Part shown: one piece after another, positions 12,335 through 22,012 of the stretch
Layout: each line of letters begins with the position of its first letter
Position numbering within the stretch: position 1 is the stretch's first letter
Assembly: GCA_038501625.1 (NCBI GenBank)
Contig: JAZAYU010000201.1
Coordinates: 124,001 to 188,000, forward strand
Direction of reading: 5' to 3'
Origin: Corbicula japonica
Taxonomy: Eukaryota > Mollusca > Bivalvia > Venerida > Cyrenidae
DNA length: 64,000 bases
Notes under the pieces: generated by a model
What the model saw: the letters and a program-made list of their open reading frames with translations, nothing else
Told to the model about the DNA's origin: nothing
Database searches by the model: none
Translations under genes and position numbers: made by a program

Positions 12335-12630
12335 GTAACATCATAAAATGGTATCCAGTTGTTTCTATAGGGTTTAAGGAAATGTCTTAACCCAGATAGA
12401 GGTCAAGCATACGTGTGAATTCTAGCAGCTTTTTAAGTCCCACCCAACTTCATAACACATGCAAATGATATATTGAAGCTTCGCGTTCTTGATTATGATA
12501 TCGTCCTACAAATAAACAAACCACTGTCTCCTAAACTAGATTCATAATAAAAATTTTAAGAATGATTTTGAACACGAAAAATACCTCGATTGTGTTGTTA
12601 ACAACCTTCATCGTACATCATTATCCAGAT

Positions 12631-12680
12631 TTCGCTGTTCTGCTCACAGCTTATTCGCTGTTCTGCTCACAGCTTATTCG
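12631..12680. repeat. 23-bp tandem duplication
   Basis: Two identical 23-bp units built around GCTGTTCTGCTCACAGCTTA lie head to tail, followed by TTCG, so the duplication looks recent. Confidence 0.9.
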
Positions 12681-13605
12681 TCAATAGTTATTTTATTTAC
12701 TAGAATTATCACCTATCTTGAATGAATCGGAAAATTGTTTAAGCGCAGCAGATGGAAAATTCAACAACACAGTTCTTGGAATTCATTTTAAAGGAAATAA
12801 ACATTGTTTAATAAAACATCAATATAATACCAGTGTACTTTGAAGTTTCATTGCACAAACGGTGTAAAAAGCCCGAATAGTTTGCTATCCGAATCGCCAC
12901 TTAGTCAATTTTGATATCTGCACTCGGAATCTTTGAACTATATTTTGCTGTAATTTGCACCAGTGCGTTTAATATCTACGTTATATTTTGTCATTATATA
13001 TATATAAGTTAAAACAGTATTTTTCAATGTGACTTCCGTGGTAAACCACCCGTCATAATTTAATCGGTGTAACATACGTTTCTTTTAAGGAGGACCATAA
13101 CTTACAGTGGAAGAACATGTGGTTCGGCCCTGTTAGCATAATATGTATTGTAAGAAAAAGTTTTGTCACATGTATAAAGATGGTAATTAAATATTTCTAA
13201 CTAAACTAAACTGGAGCGCAAACGTGTGGAAAAACGAAAATAGGGTTAAAGTATATCGGTGTTAAAGATACATTGCAACAATAAACATCCATTTCATATC
13301 AATTTCAATTTTCTCTGCGAATTTAGTTACGAAGTATTCGCAAAATAAAAAGAATTTGTTTTTAAAACATCTGCACCATTAAACAGTGATACCACGTTTG
13401 TGTCTAGTAACTTTGTTCAGTAAAATAACAAAACTGTAAGTTTCCTGCCTTGAAATCTTTTTTCCGCTTTTGCAATGAGCCAGTGAAATATAGTTAACGT
13501 TCAACGGCATTTGCCCATCGAGCGTTGAATTGAAAATATTTAAATATAAATGTGTTATTTGTTGCGTTTCCAAAGCGCTAGAGTATAATTTAACATTTTT
13601 TGTAG

Positions 13606-13711
13606 GTCAAGAATGTCCCCCGAGGAAGCCCGGAGTTCTAAGATTGTATAGCATGCGGTTTTGTCCGTACGCGCAAATAACACGCCTCGTCCTCGAGCAT
13701 AAACATATAAA
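13606..13711 (+). CDS. GSTO: Omega-class glutathione S-transferase, exon with catalytic cysteine
   Basis: This exon encodes the start of the thioredoxin-like N-terminal domain. It is bounded by a TTTTTTGTAG acceptor and an AA|GTAAGT donor. The translation includes [17 protein letters not shown] and [16 protein letters not shown] is the omega-class active-site motif; in this family the cysteine forms a mixed disulfide with glutathione and supports thioltransferase and dehydroascorbate reductase chemistry in the cytosol. The exon starts in codon phase 1 (the first two bases, GT, complete a codon) and ends after two bases of a lysine codon that the next exon completes. A preceding exon with the start Met and about 10-20 residues must exist upstream but was not identified. 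The apparent frame running back to 13530 is intron. Confidence 0.92.
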
Positions 13712-13867
13712 GTAAGTATGAGAGGAGCCATGTTGAGCATTTAGGATCGGGTTTAGTCCGCCATCTGCCCGTCTATTATATTTAAAGTGATCATACTTTT
13801 GATAATTCTGAATTTGACGCTTAGATGCACTTTTTGTCCACTAAGCAGTTCAAGTTTCTGGCTGGAA

Positions 13868-14803
13868 CAGGGTAGCTATACCACGTGACTTAGATTGTCG
13901 TGCACATAATTATTATACTCAACAAAAATAAAAAGTATCCACTTTCCTTTCTTCAATTTTGTAAAATTTGAAATTGAAAACTCGAACACCTATATGTGAC
14001 CAATTTTGCATTTCTGTTATCATTACAAAGAGATAAAGTTTTTTTTTGAAAATCTGCAGCCACAACTTAGTCATCTTTCTTTTTGTTATAATGAGGATTC
14101 CAGAAAAAAATCAATAGTTCTTAAAAGTATTTACATTTATTTGCATTGAATCAGTCTCTCCACCTCTTGTGATAAATAAAATCACAAAACATTCATCAAT
14201 AAAACAGTTAGTCTTCGACAAACAACGCTAGAAATTCCAACCATTGCCAATTACCTCCCTTTTAATTGAATATGTAGTGTTTTTGTAATTCATTATTAAT
14301 TGTTATTCGGCTGGCAGTTGCTGTTCTTGTTGTGGAAGATTATGTTCATGAACAACTTAATTTAAAAACAACTGAGATTAACTATCAAAACACCATTCAA
14401 AGCGTTCGTGATTAAATCAAAATGTGTTAATGAGAATATAAGCATAAAAGGTAGATACATTTTAGTTTTGTCCAGTATAATATTGGGAAAAAAACTTGCT
14501 TCAGGTAGGATAGTAAGCGTTAATAAAGTGTTAATGTCGAGAATCATTGGATTGGATCGTTTGTGCACGATATTCAAACTTTCGATGCTTCAGACAAAAT
14601 TTGTCATGGAATTTTTGAGAAAACGGCCACATACTAAAAAGAGCGACTAGCTGTGAATAAAAATGATTGATGACAGAAGTACTGTGGTCAAAATCGGTCA
14701 AGACTTTACTGAGAAACAAGCAAAACCCTACCTGAAGCGAGTGTTTTTTTCTAATTTAAATGTGTGCACGACATTCTAAAAGTCACGTGGTATAGCCTCC
14801 CTG
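13868..14803. mobile_element. Non-autonomous TIR transposon (936 bp) in a GST intron
   Basis: The termini are CAGGGTAGCTATACCACGTG at the left and its near-exact inverse at 14784-14803, with inverted similarity continuing about 15 bp further (ATTGTCGTGCAC / GTGCACGACATT). TGGAA flanks both ends, a possible 5-bp target-site duplication. CAG-type termini with 5- to 8-bp duplications fit the hAT group, but no transposase is present. The element lies wholly in the intron between the 13606 and 14883 exons, 80 bp upstream of the next acceptor. Confidence 0.75.
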
Positions 14804-14882
14804 TGGAAAGTGAGGTAATACATTTTACTTCTAGATTTTTTTTGGATCTGTTGTTGATTTCTACGGGTTGTTTGGGTTTCAG

Positions 14883-15102
14883 GTATGAGACTGTTAGTGT
14901 AAACCTAAAGCGCAAACCTGATTGGCTGTTTAAGATGAACCCTATAGGGCTGGTGCCCGTGCTGGAATGGGACGGTGGAGTGCTGCACGAGTCGGCCACG
15001 TGCAATGATTATATAGATGAAGCGTACCCGGGAGAGAAGTTAAACCCCGTTGATCCTTCCCAGCGAGCCAGAGACCGGCAGCTATGGGAATCTATTAACA
15101 AA
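14883..15102 (+). CDS. GSTO: Omega-class glutathione S-transferase, glutathione-site exon
   Basis: Exon of 220 nt between a GGGTTTCAG acceptor and a donor AAA|GTGGGT. Joined to the previous exon it reads HIKYETVSVNLKRKPDW. Then come the conserved glutathione-binding segment NPIGLVPVLEW with the cis-proline of the thioredoxin fold, and HESATCNDYIDEAYPG, with the Glu-Ser pair that contacts the glutathione gamma-glutamyl group. It continues into the first helix of the C-terminal domain (RDRQLWESINK). It ends in phase 0. The reading frame is intact and the match to the family is continuous, so this part shows no sign of decay. Confidence 0.93.
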
Positions 15103-15530
15103 GTGGGTTCTTAATGTAAACCAAAACTGTTGAACGGAATAGTAACGCATCCGACAGTCTTAACTTGTTAGTTAGTCCGTTTACTTATTTAAATATAAAC
15201 TTGAATTTTTACTGGTCATGTTTTTAATGCCGCTTCAGCAGCACAATCCTTAGCAAGTCGGTTTTATATTAATTATTTCTGTAATTTAACCGACATGTTA
15301 TTTCATACTATACTTAAAATTACACCAAAAGTTAAAGAAAATTGACTTATTATTAAGCATTCCAAAACATAATGTCATAGTCCACTGATACTAATAAATT
15401 TTCTCCGCAATGTCTGTGATTGTTGGTGCCGTGCCGTATTACCTGTGATTACCATCCAACCGTTACATTGATGGAGTCTGTTTGCCCTAATGCTTGACAT
15501 AATTAATAATTAATTATGTATTGTTTGTAG

Positions 15531-15642
15531 TTAATAAGTTCATTCTACGAAGTCGCGGGTACAAGAGGACAAGACAAAAAAGTGTTTGACAGAATGATGC
15601 GGGCTTTCATGCGATATGAGAGGGAACTAGCCAGTAGAGGAG
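15531..15642 (+). CDS. GSTO: Omega-class glutathione S-transferase, helical-domain exon with displaced donor
   Basis: The exon opens after TTGTTTGTAG in phase 0, in frame with the preceding exon, and reads LISSFYEVAGTRGQDKK... then MMRAFMRYERELASRGG, part of the all-helical C-terminal domain. Omega GSTs normally continue through a Gly/Phe-rich turn (PFFGG) into the next exon. Here the frame reaches GGGPFF at about 15656 and then runs straight into a foldback MITE, with no donor at the expected place. Two in-frame (phase 1) GT dinucleotides survive just upstream, at 15643 and 15646. Use of either would keep the frame but drop the PFF residues. The end given here assumes the 15643 donor. Confidence 0.75.
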
Positions 15643-15656
15643 GTGGTCCGTTCTTC

Positions 15657-15787
15657 CAACTAAGATTGGAAACCAGTCTGAAATTTCAAGCGTCAGATTG
15701 GCTGAAATGGCAACTGGTCGCCATTTCAGCCAATCAGGTGCTTGAGATTTTATACTGGTTTCCAGATTAAGTTTTATGATCTTGTGC
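15657..15787. mobile_element. Foldback MITE (family A), copy 4, at a GST exon edge
   Basis: Left arm CTAAGATTGGAAACCAGTCT, centre GGCTGAAATGG / CCATTTCAGCC, right arm TTTCCAGATTAAGTTTTATG ending ATCTTG. It begins directly after the TTCTTC codons of the GST exon. The outermost left ~10 bp of the usual terminus are missing. Confidence 0.85.
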
Positions 15788-16302
15788 AATATTCGAAAAT
15801 ACTTGAATCATATGAAAGGTCAACGAAATACATGTATTTGAAAATGGTACATTAAAAGTTACCTATTGCCAGAAATGTTTTATAAAATGACAACTCGTTT
15901 TTGATGTCATTCATGGAAATGCTTATCGCTACCTAGACAGATTAGCCCGGTGTACTCAATAAAGTAAATAGTCCCAACGGGTAGTGTGCAAATGATAGAG
16001 TTCATGAAATATTCAATGCAGTATTATTATGTTTCTTAAATGAAATTACATATTATAACTTATATCACATTTAAAATGCTTAAAAGCTCAAACGAAATCG
16101 TGTTTTCTGTTAAAAAAAATGTACATGTATATAAATAACAATAATCTGACTTGACTAATGACATATTTATGCTCGTGTAGTAGGCCTATTCTTCAAAGCA
16201 TATAGTTTAGCAGTGAATTTAGCTTCGAAATATAGTTTAGCCATGAATTGAGCTTCGAATTTTAGCATGAATATAGCAGTAGAGTTGTGTTGTTGTTTTT
16301 AG

Positions 16303-16562
16303 GTAAAAAAGTTTGCATGGCAGACTTCATGCTGTGGCCATGGTTTGAACGACTTCCGGATGTGAACAAAATCGTACCGGAAACGGCCATCACCACAAAG
16401 AACTATCCTCTTCTAGCGACGTGGATAAAACACATGTACGAGCTTCCGGCAGTGAAGAACACGTTGTTTGATGCTGATTCACACGCGCATTTCTTGAAAA
16501 CTTTGCAAATAGACAAAAATCCAGATTACGAATACGGACTTGTCCAACCAGCCCGACTGTGA
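16303..16562 (+). CDS. GSTO: Omega-class glutathione S-transferase, terminal exon
   Basis: Acceptor TTGTTTTTAG; the exon starts with GT, completing a glycine codon (phase 1). The translation GKKVCMADFMLWPWFERLPD is the diagnostic C-terminal-domain helix of omega GSTs (WPWFERL). The chain continues to a TGA after VQPARL. With the other exons the protein would be about 230 residues plus the missing N-terminal exon, close to the usual 240-250. No frameshift or internal stop is present. The only open question in the gene is the join with the preceding exon. Confidence 0.92.
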
Positions 16563-16618
16563 TGTTCATACTAATTTATATAACTAAATCAGGTCATCGT
16601 GATTAAAGAGCTCAGAAA

Positions 16619-16624
16619 AATAAA
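16619..16624 (+). promoter_or_regulatory. Poly(A) signal of the GST gene
   Basis: AATAAA lies 57 nt after the GST stop codon and is the first canonical signal downstream. Confidence 0.65.
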
Positions 16625-17091
16625 ATAATACATAGCGGGTATATGTAAACGAAAGCATCATATCATTGGAATACTGTTGTTCCTCTAAGGTCTTCTGTGC
16701 GTTTCATTACTAATTTCTTTGTGGAACTATAAAGTATCAAAAAGTGAGCTTAGAGGAACATAGTGTCTCTGTATTTCTTTAAGAAATTGAATTGAGACAC
16801 GTTACGGGAAAACCTATCTTTTGACATTCTAGTTTTTACTATATTTTTATAGAATTTACAATCATCTATTATTTTCTCATATATGAAAAATGATGCCGTT
16901 GTACATTTTTACTATTATGATGATATTTTTACCGCAAAATGTGGTCTTAATGATTGCATTTCAAGAATTGACGTTGGTTGCCCGAAGATTACTTTCCCGT
17001 GACAGGCCCCAATCATAAGGTTCTATATCATATGCGTTCTATATTTCGTTTTGTTTGCTTCTTACTGATAAGTCTTCAATTTAATTATCCG

Positions 17092-17315
17092 ACGCCAAGA
17101 TCTTAAGCAGTCTCGAATCTTTAGCTTGAGATTAATCAGTTTGGAGATTTTACTTGATGTCCAACCAATCAGCTCTCTGCTACTAGAGACTGGTGTCCAG
17201 TTTGATCAAGTTTTTACCTTGAGACCTGGCCCAAAGGTTATAACGCTGAGCCTGGAAACCAGTCTCAAATCTCAAGCATCTGATTGACTGAAATGGCGAC
17301 TGGCGATGGTATATT
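17092..17315. mobile_element. Foldback MITE (family A), two old copies head to tail
   Basis: A strongly diverged full unit (about 17092-17232, CCAAGATCTTAAG to GAGACCTGGCCC, with CCAACCAATCAGC inside) is followed at once by a younger left half (17228-17315, CCAAAGGTTATAACGCTGAG, GGAAACCAGTCTCAAATCTC). The second stops at its centre. Confidence 0.7.
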
Positions 17316-17463
17316 TATCAAAATTTGAATTAATTGTGTGCAGTTTCTTGCGTTTTATTTTCTTAATATTGTTGCTGATTATTAAATTTATAATCAATAA
17401 CATATTATAAAATGAAGAAAGACAGAAAAAGAATCAAATTCTTGAAACTTGTTTTTTGTCTAG

Positions 17464-17745
17464 ATGGGTGGAATTCAGTTATTTCACCAAGTCAACTTGT
17501 ACTTGTTTGCTGATTTGAGAATCTGTTTGGGCAAGTGTGAGGTTGTTGCACCATAGAACCTGGTTTAAACCCCCAGTGGCAAATTGTTTTGCCACTGACC
17601 GTTCCAATGCGGTAACCTAAATGGTTCTCTTTTTCGTTTATTGTTTGTGGCGTCTTATTTGAAATAAATAATGTTATAAGCACACGCTCGCTTTCCCTCT
17701 CTTCTTTTTCGCTGCGTGGAGAGGCAGATATTTCACTTCTTGTCT
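17464..17745 (+). mobile_element. 5'-truncated Penelope-like 3' end
   Basis: About 280 bp closely matches 28410-28720, the 3' untranslated end of the Penelope-like element. Shared blocks include GGCAAGTGTGAGGTTG, GAACCTGGTTTAAACCCCCA, GCCACTGACCGTTCCAA and the C/T-rich CCCTCTCTTCTT tract. No coding part is retained. Confidence 0.7.
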
Positions 17746-18730
17746 GTTTTTGTAAGAACATATAAATGTTATCTGTCTTAATCGAGAGCATGGACTTAGC
17801 TTTAGGTTGTATGCAACGGCCCATACTTAGTGTGAACGTAAGCTGTACTCCGATGTTGTAAGATGTCAGATGAATTTATAGATAATAACGTTATCACAAA
17901 TAGAGGTATAGCATATTTGAAAATGATGCTGAAAGACTGCAATTTATGAAACCACATATGTCTTCTTGTGTTGTTTTTTTTAAGTTTCTGTTTCCTTTGG
18001 ATGTATGTTTGTTTGTAAAATCTACTTTATTGATTGGTGCTTAATTGTAAAATCTACTGAATTGATTGATATATATAATGTCTATTTGTAAATTATTCTC
18101 AACTGATTGGTTTATAATGTATATTTGTAAAATCTTCTGTCTGTATTTATTGTTGTATAATGTTTAAACAACATTGTAAAATAAATGGGGTTACCCTAAA
18201 AAGGGACCTGAAACATAAAAAACTAGAGTTTAGATCCTTATGCTGTTTATACATGTACTTTTTTCTGTTAGATCTGATGTAAATAAGGATGTATATTTAT
18301 TAAAAAGAAATTAAATCAAGATGTGTTTGTTCTTGAAATTATATGTTTTCAGATGCTATCTACATATACCGTAATCATTTTGCAATTCTTTTTAAAGACA
18401 TATGTGACACCATAACTTGGATTATGAAAATAAAAAAATATGGCTTTCCACCATAACCTTAACAGTGTTTCTAGGAAACACAGTAATTTTTGTTGAAAAA
18501 AATTGTCTTCTGAAAGTTGACATCATTCTTTTATATGACGTCAAAGTTTAGCAGACGAAATTTCCTATATATTTCGCAGTAAAAATAACTTTGTGTAGTT
18601 AAAATGTGTAACGAAATCCTCTATTAGTTATGTGAAATATTGATTTTTTATGTTTCTTTGAAAATATGATTAGAACTAAAATATCAACGTCACATAAGAC
18701 ACCTGTACCATTAAAGCTAAATATGAGTTT
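17746..18730. other. No feature seen
   Basis: AT-rich DNA without supported genes. A weak ~60-bp repetition of TGTAAAATCTACT-like text occurs at 18015-18140. Confidence 0.5.
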
Positions 18731-19612
18731 TGTGTCGCCTGCGATAGCAGGTAGACACATAGGGATCCTATTGTCCGGCGGCGCCGTCGTCGTCGGCGCC
18801 GTCGTCCGGTAGTCCCCCAACTTTAACCTGAAACTTAATGTTGCCTATAACTTTGAAAGTACTTGACCTTTTCACTTCATACTTGGAATATATCATCAGC
18901 ACGAACAATGCCATCTGTGACGACAAGAATGATAACTCCAGTTTCAATATTTTTTGAGTTACGCCCATTTCGAATGCAACTTTAACCTGAAACTTAATGT
19001 TGCCTATAACTTTGAAAGTACTTCACCTATTCACTTCATACTTGGAATATATCATCAGCATGAATAATGCCATCTGTGACGACAAGAATGATAACTCTAG
19101 TTTCAATATTTTTAGTTATGCCCCTTTCAAATGCAACTTTAACCTGAAACTTAATGTTGCCTATAACTTTGAAAGTACTTGTCCTATTCACTTCATACTT
19201 GGAATATATCATCAGCATGAACAATGCCATCTGTGATGACAAGAATGATAACTCCAGTTTCAATATTTTATGAGTTATGTCCTTTCAAATGCAACTTTAA
19301 CATGAAACTTGGTGTTGCCTGTAAAATGGAAAGTACTTGTTCAATTACTTGAAAGTACTTGTGTAATTCATTTTTAAATACTTTGAATAACTCATCTGCA
19401 TTTACAAACCAATTTTTGAAGATGATAACTCAGGTTTCGCCATTTTAGTTATTCCCCTTTTAAATGCAATTTAGATGACACATGTGTTCTGGAGTGTAGT
19501 ATTGAAATCAACTAAAATAAAAGATATTTATTATATTTGATTTAACATAGGCCCACATTTCAGCTTTTTCCATGCAGGCGAGACATGTGTTCCGCGGAAC
19601 ACAACATTCTAG
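18731..19612 (+). mobile_element. Helentron-like element with ~158-bp tandem core
   Basis: It starts with a hairpin at 18731-18759 (TGTGTCGCCTGC ... GCAGGTAGACACA), then a GGCGCCGTCGTCG tract. Three and a half units of ~158 bp follow (CTTTAACCTG at 18821, 18980, 19137 and 19294). It ends with the perfect hairpin TGTGTTCCGCGGAACACA and ACATTCTAG followed by T. Just inside the 3' hairpin, GCAGGCGAGACA is the near-exact inverse of the 5' terminus, the asymmetric terminal inverted repeat typical of Helitron2/Helentron elements. No Rep/helicase is encoded, so mobility would depend on an autonomous relative. Confidence 0.85.
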
Positions 19613-20486
19613 TTTTTAAAAAGAAATAGAAAATAATTTTTAGAAAATGAACTGAGGAGTGGCTTCTGTCCCTACAGTATATCAGGACCTGTGTTCTATT
19701 TTTTTGTACCTTAATGTTCCAAAAAAACTAACTGAAAATTACTGAAAACATTTAAACTCTTGACAGCATTTTTACTTTTGGTATTGAATTTTCATTAAAT
19801 CACAGAAGTCAAATGAAAGATTAGAATATGAACTGAATTAAAACAATGAAAAACTTGCGCCTACCGAGTGATCATAAAATCATTTTCTTTCATCATAACC
19901 TGCTTCAATCAGATCAATTAAAACACAATAGACGCTGGCGATTGCCAATAAACTGCCAATTATAACCCGTCACAACGTGTGAAAACCACGCGTCACCATT
20001 TACCAAATACTCCCGCGAGGTGCGAACATTTTATCAGTCGTTTATTACTCGAATTTTCCAATACAAACAAGGAAGAAATATGCTTCAAGGGACCGAAACC
20101 TGTGTTCGAGAATTCGAGTTCTTGAAGTTCGAGTTTCCATGGTATTTTTTATATAGAATATATAAGAAAATTGCCGGGACCAGCAAAACTACTTCGAGTT
20201 TTGCCGAGTGCTCGAGTTTTCGATGTTCGAGTTTTCGAAGTTTTACTGTAAGTAAACAATATTATCAAAGGGGAATTCCGAACAATTAAAATAAACATAC
20301 ATGCAAGGATCTACAAAATCGGACCATAAATAACTGAACAATGGGTTTCTAAAATTGCTATTTTGGAGGCAGCCATTTTGAATGCTTACCACTGACATCA
20401 TCAATTTTGTGCACAAATGTAAGTAACATATTGAAAAAAATCGAAATATAACATTATCTTTTTTCATGTAACAGTATAAGAAATTA

Positions 20487-20561
<75 letters not shown>

Positions 20562-20974
20562 GAGATTTAAATAAGCATTTTCTGTGAATTTCTGTCAGAC
20601 ACTACTTCCGTAATAAATATTTTTTATGAAAAATCTATATGTGCACATAAAATGTACAAAATGACATTTTTGCGACAGGACTGAGGTATGATATTTTTTA
20701 TTGTTTATGCTAATAATTGAAATGCTGTGATGCAATATTTTATGTGTACTAAAAAGGTCAGTGATTAGTATTTTATGCTATGGTCGTTTGATTTTTGGGT
20801 AGAAACAATGTCAAGTTAGCATTTACTACGACAATGTGGTTGCAGTGTTACCAATATGGGTATTTATCAAAGGCACACAGCCGTCTGGATCATTGTCACA
20901 TACCTTACTGAACACCTCAGCGTCCTTCTAATATTGTGGTTGTGTAAACGACGTGACGGCAATAATTGCTGTTG

Positions 20975-20975
<1 letters not shown>
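19613..20975. other. Non-coding; one TTA microsatellite
   Basis: No supported gene. GAGTTTTCGA/GAGTTC-type short repetitions occur at 20105-20240 and the microsatellite at 20484-20561. Confidence 0.5.
20484..20561. repeat. (TTA)n microsatellite
   Basis: About 25 TTA units with one early interruption. Confidence 0.97.

Positions 20976-21023
<48 letters not shown>
20976..21023. repeat. (AAGT)n microsatellite, tail of a minus-strand LINE
   Basis: Twelve GTAA/TAAG tetramers immediately precede TTCTTTATTTAAAGAGG. That text resembles the AATAAAGA-type 3' end of LINEs seen at 24834 and 53321, so the tract is probably the element's 3' tail. Confidence 0.85.
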
Positions 21024-21024
<1 letters not shown>

Positions 21025-21985
21025 TTCTTTATTTAAAGAGGGTGAAATATTTAGCAATAAACTAATCTTCCAAACGGCCATCCTTACAAGTATTTACATA
21101 AACAGATTAAGATTAACACGATGATCATAAATAAAACAATATCACAAAACTCAATATGATATTATAATAAGAAATGAAACTGCAAATAATGTATCTGTGT
21201 TAATGTTAGGTGTTGCATTTAATGGGTAAGTGCGTGCATGTACGGTGTTCCGTTGAGGTCATCGTTGTTTCGCCCTGTCGACTTCAAGAGCGAGAACACG
21301 AAAACGCGAAAACACGATGCGAGATCGCGAAACAACGATGCGAGGTCGCGAAACAACGATGCGAGGTCGCGAAAGTACGATGCGAGGTTGCGAAAGTACG
21401 ATGCGAGAACGCGATATTAATATCCCGTTCTCGCATACTCTCGCGACCTCGTTGTTTCGCGATCTCGCATCGTGTTTTCGCGTTTTCGTGTTCTCGCCCA
21501 AGAGGTCGAAAGTGCGAAACAACGATGGCCCCAACGGAATTCCGTATGCATGTGTGTGCGTGTGAGTGAGCGTGTGCGTTGGTGCGCGAGTGTGACTGCG
21601 TTTTCGCAAGGAAGAACTAAATATTTAAGAAATTTGAGAACATAAATCAATAATATACAATGTATTTTTATATACATGCCTCAACACATTTCTGTTTCAT
21701 TGAGGCAATATTATACATTTTGTTCTTATCTTAACATCAAAATGTGAATATAAAATGTAAAAGGAACTAATCAATGAATCATCCATTCCACTTCAGATAC
21801 AAAGTTTTAAAGTTGTCTACAGAAGAAGCATCGTTTATTTCTTCAGGAATTCTGTTCCATAAATAACTGCCTGAATAAAATAAACTATTTTTTATATAAT
21901 TCTAAGTGTGGCATTGGAATACAAAAGTTAATATGGGATCGTAATGTATAATTTTCGAATTGTAATTGGTCACGATTGAGTTGTC
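21024..21985 (-). mobile_element. LINE 3' fragment, split by an inverted-repeat element
   Basis: On the minus strand, 21985-21780 encodes a decayed C-terminal piece of a LINE polymerase (SGSYLWNRIPEEINDASS, FKTLYLKW), comparable to VVGPNLWNSLPLSVKSC in the LINE at 25.2 kb. The 3' untranslated part then runs to the AAGT tail at 20976. The large inverted repeat at 21234-21553 interrupts it. Confidence 0.65.
21234..21553. mobile_element. CpG-rich foldback element with 21-bp internal repeats
   Basis: The ends are inverted copies (ACGGTGTTCCGTTGAGG at left, CCCCAACGGAATTCCGT at right). The similarity continues inwards through CATCGTTGTTTCGC, CGAGAACACGAAAACGCG and AACACGATGCGAGATCGCG. The left arm holds five tandem 21-bp units (CGATGCGAGGTCGCGAAACA type), while the right arm holds fewer. 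The centre is CGATATTAATATC. A right half of the same family lies at 57358-57473. No transposase is present. Confidence 0.8.
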
Positions 21986-22012
21986 ATTTCCTTCATTTTA
22001 TCCATTGCTTTT

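Larger units (their letters stand above)
11162..13605. other. Non-coding; probable 5' flank or first intron of the omega GST gene
   Basis: No supported exon. It should contain the missing first coding exon and promoter of the GST gene if that exon lies within about 2.5 kb, but no short ATG exon could be chosen with confidence. Two small tandem duplications lie at 12261-12334 and 12631-12680. Confidence 0.4.

Noticed and set aside
18768..19263. Overlapping frames on both strands across the ~158-bp repeats
   Set aside because: They are tandem-repeat by-products inside a Helentron-like element; the same applies to frames at 21966-22839 and 41803-42477.
21210..21677. Arg/Glu-rich frames such as repeated CEVAK on both strands
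   Set aside because: They are produced by 21-bp (7-codon) repeats of a foldback element; sense and antisense frames are equally open.
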